Source of the DNA: Fimenecus sp045611635
Lineage (GTDB): Bacteria; Bacillota; Clostridia; Oscillospirales; Acutalibacteraceae
Direction of reading: 5' to 3'
Assembly (NCBI GenBank): GCA_045611635.1
Contig: JAZKXL010000025.1
Location: 1 to 13,047, forward strand
Length of the DNA stretch: 13,047 nt
Shown: positions 1-5,596 of the stretch, piece by piece
Layout of the letters: every line of letters starts with the position of its first letter
Position numbering within the stretch: the stretch's first letter is position 1
Translations under genes and position numbers: made by a program
Notes under the pieces: model-generated
Told to the model about the DNA's origin: nothing
The model's input: only the letters and a program-made list of their open reading frames with translations
Database searches by the model: none

Positions 1-512
1 ATGTATTCTCTTATTTGGTTGTTTTTACACTTCTCAATAAACCTATCTGCTTCTTCTCTTGATTTGAATATTATTATATTTTTATCAACTTTATATTTAT
101 CGAGCAAATCGTATATATATGGTAACGTATCATTTGGAAATTCTTCAATAAATTGTTTAAATTCAGGGTCTAATTCAGTTTCGAGCCAAGGTAAATCATA
201 TCGACCCTTACCAATTCTTTCTGTTACACCTTTTAAGCAAATTTCGCTTGGTAAGTCAAAGAGAAAAACTGTATCACATTCCTTAAGGCGTTTTTCTATT
301 GTTCTTTTATAATTCCCGTCAATTATCCATTGGGGTGTATTAAATATCTCTAATATTAATACATCAAACTCTTCTCTTGAAATATGTGTTTTGTCAGGTT
401 TGTGCCATATTGCATCAAGATAATATAACGGTAAACCTGTGCATTTATTAAGTTTTTCTGCAAATGTCGTTTTACCTGATCCGGGACATCCAATTATAAT
501 TACTTTGTTCAT
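1..512 (-). CDS. P-loop nucleotide kinase-like protein (adenylate kinase / topology-modulation family), 3' end cut by window edge
   Basis: The reading frame opens with ATG at 510-512 and stays open for 170 codons to the left edge with no stop, so the C-terminus is missing. Residues 8-15 (GCPGSGKT) are a Walker A loop immediately after a hydrophobic first strand (VIII). The block LDAIWHKPD near residues 32-40, the WIIDGNY segment at 62-68, FDLP at 85-88 and a GKGRYDLPW stretch at 102-110 are the layout of the small kinase-like proteins annotated as adenylate kinase-related or 'DNA topology modulation protein'. Those proteins are usually about 170-185 residues, so little is probably lost. An AGGTG ribosome binding site lies about 6 nt upstream of the ATG. 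The true substrate is not known for this family and cannot be told from sequence. It lies downstream of a hairpin at 533-556, and may be the last gene of the amidase-radA unit or be expressed separately. Confidence 0.85.
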   Translation of the reverse strand, partial: MNKVIIIGCPGSGKTTFAEKLNKCTGLPLYYLDAIWHKPDKTHISREEFDVLILEIFNTPQWIIDGNYKRTIEKRLKECDTVFLFDLPSEICLKGVTERIGKGRYDLPWLETELDPEFKQFIEEFPNDTLPYIYDLLDKYKVDKNIIIFKSREEADRFIEKCKNNQIREY

Positions 513-532
513 TTTTACACCTAAATAAGTAT

Positions 533-556
533 GGCATCCCCTCATCTGGAGATGCC
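533..556 (-). terminator. GC-rich hairpin between the small membrane protein and the kinase gene; possible weak terminator
   Basis: On the minus strand a 9-bp stem (GGCATCTCC with GGGGATGCC, one G-U pair) closes a 6-nt AGATGA loop, 12 nt after the stop codon of the small upstream gene. The following bases (ATACTTATTT) are AT-rich but not a clean U tract. The AGGTG ribosome binding site of the kinase gene lies immediately after. The hairpin could terminate most transcripts, protect an mRNA end, or reduce downstream expression. I favour partial termination, without certainty. Confidence 0.5.
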
Positions 557-568
557 TGAAAATTCATT

Positions 569-757
569 TTATTTTGCTGTTTTTTTAGCTACAAAATCAA
601 TACATTTTTCTATAGGTTGAGCAAGTTTTTCAGGTGATATTTTTTTCTTATTTTTTAATGGTTGACCATATTTTTTTGTCATTTTTCCTGCCTTTGAGAG
701 TACTATTCCCATTGTTGCGGCAGCTCCTAAATACGCTATAAAATAACCTTTTTTCAT
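569..757 (-). CDS. small predicted membrane protein of unknown function (62 aa)
   Basis: I do not recognise this protein. From the ATG at 755-757 it is 62 residues: MKKGYFIAYLG, then a hydrophobic small-residue stretch (about residues 4-21, rich in A, G, I, L) that could be one membrane helix, then a strongly basic part (KKYGQPLKNKKK) and a lysine-rich amphipathic tail ending KKTAK. The ATG at 757 is preferred because GGTGAT sits 5 nt upstream and because it begins 1 nt after the stop of the previous gene. An in-frame ATG at 767-769 would add four residues (MVIK) and overlap that gene. The tight spacing suggests translational coupling to the DUF6873-like gene. Its orientation and role cannot be inferred; the basic tail would be expected on the cytoplasmic side. 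Confidence 0.7.
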   Translation of the reverse strand: MKKGYFIAYLGAAATMGIVLSKAGKMTKKYGQPLKNKKKISPEKLAQPIEKCIDFVAKKTAK

Positions 758-758
758 T

Positions 759-1514
759 TTAATCACCATCTATTTCCATAATTGGAATAATACTTCCTAT
801 ATCCGTTAATTTTTTTCCTTGAATATCAATGTAATCTATAGCATTATCATACAGGAATTTTTGAATTTTGTCAAAGTCTGAATGTGACGATAAATCACCA
901 TTAAACAATAACAAGTTGTTATCGATTAGACCACAGCATCCACCAATAAAACCATATTCGTATTTGTTTATGCGTACACTGCCCTTTTCTATTAGAAGAG
1001 AATTTATATTATCGTACTGTAAAACAACGTTATAGACTGATTTATCGTCAGTTATGATGGTATTATGCTTACAAATGCAAATAGAACATTTTGAATATCC
1101 TTGTTTTACGTCAATAATGGGTTTATTAGGTAAATATTTTGTAATCTCCGCCGTCATTATCGACTTATTACATATAATATAATCACCAATATCTACAAAA
1201 TTCAACAGACAATCATTTGGATATGGAGATTGTATATTCTCCAATATAACTGTTTTCCCATTCTTTTCTTCAATAAATCTACAAAGTTCAATTTGATTCT
1301 TATCAATGCAAAAAGTAGATTTCCCTACATAATTCGCTAAAATATCAGCATGTTTGCTCACAGGTAGGTCTAAAAGCTCGTTTTGAACTACACCAACAAC
1401 TTTTATAGATAATTCGTCAAATACATTTTTTAGCGCAAAATCGTCAATATGTGTAAATACTGTTGTAACCTTATTCGAAGGTAGATTGGGATTTTTTAGC
1501 AATCTTTCTCTCAA
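759..1514 (-). CDS. DUF6873-like protein, predicted GME (pentein) fold, uncharacterised
   Basis: This 251-residue protein resembles, from memory of the family, the clostridial proteins annotated as DUF6873 with a guanidine-modifying-enzyme (pentein) fold. Visible marks are the N-terminal NPNLP (9-12), KHADILAN near 54-61, a cysteine-rich KQGYSKCSICIC segment (137-148), IITDD (153-157), GFIGGCCG (188-195), FNGDL (204-208) and a C-terminal LTDIGSIIPI (236-245). No signal peptide or membrane helix is seen. No ATG is available near the N-terminus. The likely start is TTG at 1512-1514, overlapping the radA stop as TTGA; a second in-frame TTG at 1500-1502 with GAGAG ahead of it is an alternative. 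The catalytic role of any of the cysteines is unproven. Gene order radA - this gene - small membrane protein implies one transcript. Family assignment is fairly good, function unknown. Confidence 0.75.
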   Translation of the reverse strand: MRERLLKNPNLPSNKVTTVFTHIDDFALKNVFDELSIKVVGVVQNELLDLPVSKHADILANYVGKSTFCIDKNQIELCRFIEEKNGKTVILENIQSPYPNDCLLNFVDIGDYIICNKSIMTAEITKYLPNKPIIDVKQGYSKCSICICKHNTIITDDKSVYNVVLQYDNINSLLIEKGSVRINKYEYGFIGGCCGLIDNNLLLFNGDLSSHSDFDKIQKFLYDNAIDYIDIQGKKLTDIGSIIPIMEIDGD

Positions 1515-2884
1515 TTCATAATCGCCTCAAATGCTTGTCTAATGTTTTTTGCAGGGATAATCTCAATATCCTTAAAAAGATGTTTTGGTAATTTGGAATA
1601 GTTATGATATGGAACAATACATTTTTTAAATCCCAATTTTGCTGCCTCTTTTATTCGTTGCTCACAGCAATTTACAGCTCTAATTTCCCCTGCCAAACCG
1701 ATTTCACCAAAAGCAAGTGTGTTTTCAGGCACTGGAACATCTTTTAAGCTTGAAACAATGGCAAGAGCTATTGATAAATCAGCAGCGGTTTCGTCAATGC
1801 GAAGTCCGCCGATAACATTAGTATAACAATCCATATTTCCGAGGAAATAGCCGCAACGCTTTTCAAGTACCGCTATAAGCATAGCCATTCTACCATAATC
1901 GATACCTGTAGCCATTCTACGAGGATTACCAAAACCACTTGGTGTAACAAGACTTTGAACTTCAGCAAGAATTGGCCTTGAACCCTCCATAAGACAAGCA
2001 ATGCAAGTACCTGACACATTTCTTGGTTTGCCTGAGATAAGCATCATAGACGGATTTTCAACCTCGCAAAGACCAGTATCAAGCATTTCAAATACACCAA
2101 TCTCATTTGTTGAACCATAACGATTCTTAACAGCGCGTAAAATGCGATAAGATGTATTTCTATCACCTTCAAAATAAAGGACACAGTCAACGATATGTTC
2201 AAGGACTTTTGGTCCTGCAATATTACCATCTTTATTTACATGACCTACAAGGAAAATGGGGATATTTGATGCTTTTGCAGTTCTTGTAAATAAGTTTGTT
2301 GATTCTCTTACTTGAGTAACACTACCTGGGGAAGAATTCAACTCACTAATCTCCATTGTTTGGATTGAGTCAATAATTACAACATCAGGTTTTTCGCTTT
2401 GAATATATTCACATATATATTGTGCGTCGGTTTCACAAAGTACGCAAAGATTTTCGGTTGAAACTGTAAGGCGTGATGCGCGAAGTTTAATCTGGTGCGC
2501 TGATTCTTCACCTGAGACATATAAAATTTTTAGTCCAAGTCCTAATGTTTCGCAAATTTGCAAAAGGATTGTTGATTTACCAATGCCGGGGTCACCGCTT
2601 AAAAGGACAACCGAACCCTTTACAAGACCGCCGCCAAGCACACGATTTAACTCTTTAAGACCCGTATTATATCTATGTCCTGTATCGGCGGTAATTTCAG
2701 CAAGTGGGTATGCTTTGCTACGATTTGTACCAACAAGATTTTTTTTAGCAGTTTCTTTAATGACAGCTTTTATTTCCTCGTTTAATGTGTTCCATTCGTT
2801 ACAGTTTGGGCATTGACCAAGCCAACGTGGTGTTTCATAACCACACTCGTTACAAATATATACTGATTTAGACTTTTGAGCCAT
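1511..2884 (-). CDS. radA: DNA repair protein RadA (Sms), RecA-like branch-migration ATPase
   Basis: RadA helps process recombination intermediates and extends heteroduplex during homologous recombination. The 457-residue length matches the family. In order: an N-terminal four-cysteine zinc finger (C11, C14, C25, C28, in CNECG and CPNC), a RecA-like ATPase core with Walker A GDPGIGKST at 97-105 and Walker B VVIIDS at 168-173, the RadA-specific KNRYG motif at 253-257, and a C-terminal Lon-protease-like domain (about 280-457) containing the DETAADLSIA segment typical of RadA, where the protease serine is absent. The ATG at 2882-2884 follows a strong GGAGG site 6 nt upstream. The start overlaps the end of the amidase gene by 17 nt, and the stop overlaps the TTG start of the DUF6873-like gene, so translation of the three is probably coupled. 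No missing key residues are seen. Confidence 0.98.
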   Translation of the reverse strand: MAQKSKSVYICNECGYETPRWLGQCPNCNEWNTLNEEIKAVIKETAKKNLVGTNRSKAYPLAEITADTGHRYNTGLKELNRVLGGGLVKGSVVLLSGDPGIGKSTILLQICETLGLGLKILYVSGEESAHQIKLRASRLTVSTENLCVLCETDAQYICEYIQSEKPDVVIIDSIQTMEISELNSSPGSVTQVRESTNLFTRTAKASNIPIFLVGHVNKDGNIAGPKVLEHIVDCVLYFEGDRNTSYRILRAVKNRYGSTNEIGVFEMLDTGLCEVENPSMMLISGKPRNVSGTCIACLMEGSRPILAEVQSLVTPSGFGNPRRMATGIDYGRMAMLIAVLEKRCGYFLGNMDCYTNVIGGLRIDETAADLSIALAIVSSLKDVPVPENTLAFGEIGLAGEIRAVNCCEQRIKEAAKLGFKKCIVPYHNYSKLPKHLFKDIEIIPAKNIRQAFEAIMN

Positions 2885-3584
2885 TTTTGTCCTCCGAAAT
2901 GTTATAATTTGTTATTCCAACTATAATTGATAACGCCATACTATTTTGATAATCATTATTTTTTAATTCATTTAATTCATTTTGATTTGACATAAAACCG
3001 CACTCAACCATTACTGTAGGTTTTGTTGCGTTTTTTAATATATAAATATCGTTATTTGACATTTTAATTTGACGTTTATTTTGGGGCTGTAATTGGCTTG
3101 AAATAGCGTTTTGTATAAAACGTGCAATTTCTTGACTTTCGTTTATATTCGCCGAATAGAAAGTTTGAGCACCCCAAACAGTACTGTCACTATATTTGTT
3201 TTGATGTATGCTTAAATAAATACATTTTTCATACAAATCCATTGTAGCAATTCGGTTATGAATATCTGAAACTTTGCGTTCGCGTATACTATTGCCAGTT
3301 GTATGTATTGCTCTATCAGTATCTCTTATTAAATGAGTTTCATAGCCAAATACGGAAAGGATTTCATTGGTTTTAAGTGCAATTTGTAAATTTATTTCTT
3401 TTTCATAAGTACCATCAATTCCAATCGCGCCACCATCTTCACCGCCATGCCCTGCATCAATGATTATTACGGGCAAATTTTTATTTATAATTTTATTTGA
3501 AGATGCAAATTGAATTTGGCATACTAAAATTGATGTTACACATACAACTATGGAAATAAATAAAGCAATTAACGATTTTTTCAC
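2868..3584 (-). CDS. N-acetylmuramoyl-L-alanine amidase, Amidase_3 family, CwlD-like
   Basis: Zinc amidase expected to cleave the bond between N-acetylmuramic acid and the L-alanine of the stem peptide. The 238 residues begin with a basic MKK followed by a hydrophobic helix (about 4-25), so it is secreted or anchored outside the membrane. The catalytic domain follows directly: DAGHGG with zinc ligand H46, YEKEINL with ligand E61, SIHQN with ligand H127, and VECGFMSN carrying catalytic E194. The GAQTFYS segment, the IYILK segment and the compact size resemble CwlD, the amidase that makes muramic-delta-lactam in the spore cortex, but housekeeping amidases share the fold, so the sporulation role is inference. 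Start is GTG at 3582-3584 behind GGGGTGAT. It is the first gene of a unit with radA, led by a promoter-like sequence at 3635-3662. Confidence 0.9.
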   Translation of the reverse strand: MKKSLIALFISIVVCVTSILVCQIQFASSNKIINKNLPVIIIDAGHGGEDGGAIGIDGTYEKEINLQIALKTNEILSVFGYETHLIRDTDRAIHTTGNSIRERKVSDIHNRIATMDLYEKCIYLSIHQNKYSDSTVWGAQTFYSANINESQEIARFIQNAISSQLQPQNKRQIKMSNNDIYILKNATKPTVMVECGFMSNQNELNELKNNDYQNSMALSIIVGITNYNISEDKNGSKV

Positions 3585-3634
3585 AAAATCACCCCATAAA
3601 ATATATGGGAATAATTTTCACAATATTATTTTAC

Positions 3635-3662
3635 ATTATATACATTTATTTTACAAGTAAAA
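3635..3662 (-). promoter_or_regulatory. predicted sigma-A-type promoter for the amidase-radA unit
   Basis: On the minus strand a perfect TATAAT -10 box (3635-3640) lies 16 nt from a weak TTTACT -35 (3657-3662, 4 of 6 consensus bases). It is 50 nt upstream of the GTG start of the amidase gene. The -35 falls inside the T tract of the tsf terminator, so the end of one unit and the start of the next share bases. No operator is evident. Confidence 0.5.
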
Positions 3663-3694
3663 AAATAAAGCGTACAGCATAAACTGTACGCTTT
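3660..3694 (-). terminator. Rho-independent terminator of the rpsB-tsf unit
   Basis: A perfect 11-bp inverted repeat (AAAGCGTACAG at 3667-3677 and CTGTACGCTTT at 3684-3694) with a 6-nt loop begins 19 nt after the tsf stop codon. On the minus strand it is followed by ATTTTTT, the classic intrinsic terminator form. On the plus strand it is also followed by a short T run, so it could work in both directions, although no plus-strand gene leads into it. Confidence 0.93.
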
Positions 3695-3712
3695 TTAGTA
3701 CTATTAAAGATA

Positions 3713-4636
3713 TTACATCATACTTGCGATTTCAGCAGCAAAGTTGTCTTCTTTCTTTTCAATGCCTTCGCCTTTTTCAAAACGAACAAAGCTTGTAACT
3801 TTAATGTCTACACCAAGTGCTTTAGCAACTGAGTTTACATAACCGTTAACTGCACCTTCGAAAAGGTCTGAACGAACGAATTCTTGATTAAGAAGGCAGT
3901 TTTCTTTGTAGAATTTACCAATTTTACCTTCAACGATTTTAGCAAGAACTTGTTCTGGCTTATTAGCCATTTTAGGGTCTTCTTTCATTTGTGCAATAAG
4001 GATACCCTTTTCTTTTTCAATAACTTCAGCTGGAACTGAAGCTTCATCAAGGTACCCTGGGTTCATAGCAGCAATTTGCATTGCAACGTTTTTGCCCATT
4101 GCATCAAATTCAGCTTTAGCTGCTGTTGCATCATCAACATCAAATGCAACAAGAACACCAACTGTACCACCAGCGTGGATATATGTTGCTGTGTGGCCTT
4201 CAACGAGGGCAAATCTACGAACTTTCATATTTTCACGAAGAGCAAGGAATACTTCTTGAACTTCTTCTTCTACAGTTTTGTCAGAATCAACTGCTTTTGT
4301 AGCAAGAAGCGCATCAACATCTGCTGGCTTTGCAGCTACAACTGTTTTTGCTACTTTGTTTGAAAGGTTAACAAATGGTTCGCCCTTTGCAACGAAGTCT
4401 GTTTCACAGTTAATTTCAACAAGAGCGCCTGCATTAGCATCGCTATAAGCAGCAACTACACCTTCAGCAGCAACACGGCTTGCTTTTTTTGCAGCAGAAG
4501 CAAGACCTTTTTCTCTAAGAATATCAACAGCCTTGTCCATATCGCCATCAGCTTCAACAAGAGCTTTTTTACAATCCATCATACCAACGCCTGTTTTCTC
4601 ACGAAGAGTTTGAACGTCTTTTGCAGTAAATGCCAT
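3713..4636 (-). CDS. tsf: translation elongation factor Ts
   Basis: EF-Ts is the cytoplasmic guanine nucleotide exchange factor that reloads EF-Tu with GTP. The protein is 307 residues, in the normal bacterial range. It opens with MAFTAKDVQTLREKTGVGMMDCKKAL, the UBA-like EF-Tu binding domain (about 1-50), and carries the TDFV motif at 79-82 that inserts next to the EF-Tu magnesium site. Two core subdomains follow to the C-terminus. The start is ATG at 4634-4636, with GGAGG 8 nt upstream. A longer frame from an in-frame TTG at 4651 is rejected because that TTG itself contains the ribosome binding site. It follows rpsB across 76 nt (4637-4712), the standard rpsB-tsf order, and ends before a strong terminator. 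Confidence 0.98.
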   Translation of the reverse strand: MAFTAKDVQTLREKTGVGMMDCKKALVEADGDMDKAVDILREKGLASAAKKASRVAAEGVVAAYSDANAGALVEINCETDFVAKGEPFVNLSNKVAKTVVAAKPADVDALLATKAVDSDKTVEEEVQEVFLALRENMKVRRFALVEGHTATYIHAGGTVGVLVAFDVDDATAAKAEFDAMGKNVAMQIAAMNPGYLDEASVPAEVIEKEKGILIAQMKEDPKMANKPEQVLAKIVEGKIGKFYKENCLLNQEFVRSDLFEGAVNGYVNSVAKALGVDIKVTSFVRFEKGEGIEKKEDNFAAEIASMM

Positions 4637-4671
4637 TTTCTTTTCCTCCAACGTTTAAATACTTTTAAAAT

Positions 4672-4699
4672 TAGCCCGTAACTATTATGCCACGGGCTA
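4672..4699 (-). terminator. hairpin in the rpsB-tsf intergenic region, possible partial terminator or attenuator
   Basis: An 8-bp perfect inverted repeat (TAGCCCGT and ACGGGCTA) with a 12-nt loop begins 13 nt after the rpsB stop codon. It is followed on the minus strand by ATTTTAAAAG, a weak U tract. Since no promoter is seen ahead of tsf, it must be at least partly read through. It may lower tsf expression relative to rpsB or stabilise the rpsB mRNA end. Confidence 0.6.
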
Positions 4700-4712
4700 T
4701 GTGTTTACTTAA

Positions 4713-5450
4713 TTATTCAGCAACTTCTTCAGCTACTGTTTCTTCTGCAGCTACAACTTCCATTTGTTCACCTTGTCTACCTTCGATAATAGCATCAGCC
4801 ATTGCGCCTGCAATAAGTTTTACTGCACGAATAGCGTCATCATTACCTGGGATAACATAGTCAACATCATCAGGGTCACAGTTTGTGTCAACAATAGCAA
4901 TAACAGGAATACCAAGTTTTTTAGCTTCGGCAACTGCTATCTTTTCTTTTCTTGGGTCAACAATGAACATAGCAGCTGGTTGCTTTTTCATTTCTGTGAT
5001 ACCGCCAATGTATTTTTCAAGTTTTTCAATTTCGAGCTCATATTTAGCAACTTCTTTTTTAGGAAGAAGGTCAAATGTGCCGTCTTCTTGCATTGCTTTA
5101 AGTTGAGCAAGTCTCTTGATTCTTTGTTTAATTGTTGAGAAGTTTGTAAGCATACCACCAAGCCAACGAGCATTAACGAAAGGCATTCCGCAACGAATTG
5201 CTTCTTCCTTAACTGAATCCTGAGCTTGTTTCTTTGTGCCTACGAAGAGAACTTCGCCACCGTTTTCAGAAACTTCTTTGATTACCTTGTAAGCTTCTTC
5301 AAGTTTTTTTACTGTTTTCTGAAGGTCAATGATATAAATACCATTTCTTTCAGTGAAGATGTATTCAGCCATTTTAGGGTTCCATCTTCTTGTTTGGTGT
5401 CCAAAATGAACACCTGCCTCGAGTAACTGTTTCATAGATACTACTGACAT
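4713..5450 (-). CDS. rpsB: 30S ribosomal protein S2
   Basis: S2 binds late in assembly of the small ribosomal subunit, on the solvent side between head and body. The 245-residue product begins MSVVSMKQLLEAGVHFGHQT and contains the S2 signatures RRWNPKM (21-27), YIIDLQKT (39-46), ARWLGGMLTNF (94-104), VDPRKE (165-169) and VDTNCDPD (188-194) followed by IPGNDDA. The tail after about residue 225 is acidic and alanine-rich, as is common in Firmicutes. The start is ATG at 5448-5450, with GGAGG 8 nt upstream. An upstream in-frame TTG at 5487-5489 would add 13 residues and span the ribosome binding site, so it is rejected. A strong promoter and a leader of about 100 nt precede the gene, and tsf follows. 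Confidence 0.98.
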   Translation of the reverse strand: MSVVSMKQLLEAGVHFGHQTRRWNPKMAEYIFTERNGIYIIDLQKTVKKLEEAYKVIKEVSENGGEVLFVGTKKQAQDSVKEEAIRCGMPFVNARWLGGMLTNFSTIKQRIKRLAQLKAMQEDGTFDLLPKKEVAKYELEIEKLEKYIGGITEMKKQPAAMFIVDPRKEKIAVAEAKKLGIPVIAIVDTNCDPDDVDYVIPGNDDAIRAVKLIAGAMADAIIEGRQGEQMEVVAAEETVAEEVAE

Positions 5451-5549
5451 AATTTTTTCCTCCTTATTTATATCCTCTGCACGGGTCAACTTTCAGTGGG
5501 ACATAACATGTATGCAATACCATTAAAATCACCGCACATGCGAATTGCT
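5451..5549 (-). promoter_or_regulatory. 5' leader of rpsB mRNA, possible translational control region
   Basis: From the predicted promoter at 5555-5583, transcription would begin near 5549, leaving about 99 nt before the rpsB start. This is longer than needed for a ribosome binding site. The leader holds GC-rich palindromic bits (CGCATGTGCG near 5533-5542, CATA/TATG near 5506-5518) and a possible short ORF. In proteobacteria S2 represses its own mRNA through the leader; whether this leader does so is inference, and I do not recognise a described leader motif in it. Confidence 0.4.
5464..5523 (-). CDS. possible 19-codon upstream ORF in the rpsB leader
   Basis: An ATG at 5521-5523 lies 4 nt after GGTGAT, the same type of ribosome binding site seen ahead of the amidase and the small membrane protein in this window. 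The frame encodes MVLHTCYVPLKVDPCRGYK and ends with TAA at 5464-5466, directly touching the GGAGG site of rpsB. Such an arrangement would allow a ribosome finishing the short ORF to affect rpsB initiation. An ORF this short can arise by chance and there is no codon evidence, so this is a candidate only. Confidence 0.25.
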   Translation of the reverse strand: MVLHTCYVPLKVDPCRGYK

Positions 5550-5554
5550 GAAAA

Positions 5555-5583
5555 ATTATACCACAACAATATTGTAATTGCAA
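5555..5583 (-). promoter_or_regulatory. strong sigma-A-type promoter for rpsB-tsf
   Basis: On the minus strand TTGCAA (5578-5583) and TATAAT (5555-5560) are separated by exactly 17 nt, and TGG directly ahead of the -10 makes an extended -10 element. It sits 14 nt after the stop codon of the preceding hydrolase gene. This is the best promoter match in the window and fits high expression of ribosomal genes. Confidence 0.9.
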
Positions 5584-5596
5584 GTATTTTTTCAAA

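Noticed and set aside
1..312. Open frame on the plus strand, 103 codons, at the left edge
   Set aside because: It is antisense to the P-loop kinase-like gene, whose motifs on the minus strand are clear, and it shows no ribosome binding site or recognisable domain.
4637..4651. N-terminal extension of EF-Ts by five residues from an in-frame TTG
   Set aside because: The extension is encoded by the GGAGG ribosome binding site itself, and EF-Ts proteins normally begin at the MAxTAxxV sequence at 4636.
4076..5138. Open frames antisense to tsf and rpsB
   Set aside because: They are cysteine- and phenylalanine-rich mirror frames caused by codon bias of the sense genes, with no ribosome binding sites.
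5451..5489. N-terminal extension of ribosomal protein S2 by 13 residues from a TTG
   Set aside because: It spans the ribosome binding site and does not match the start of S2 proteins; the ATG at 5450 is well supported.
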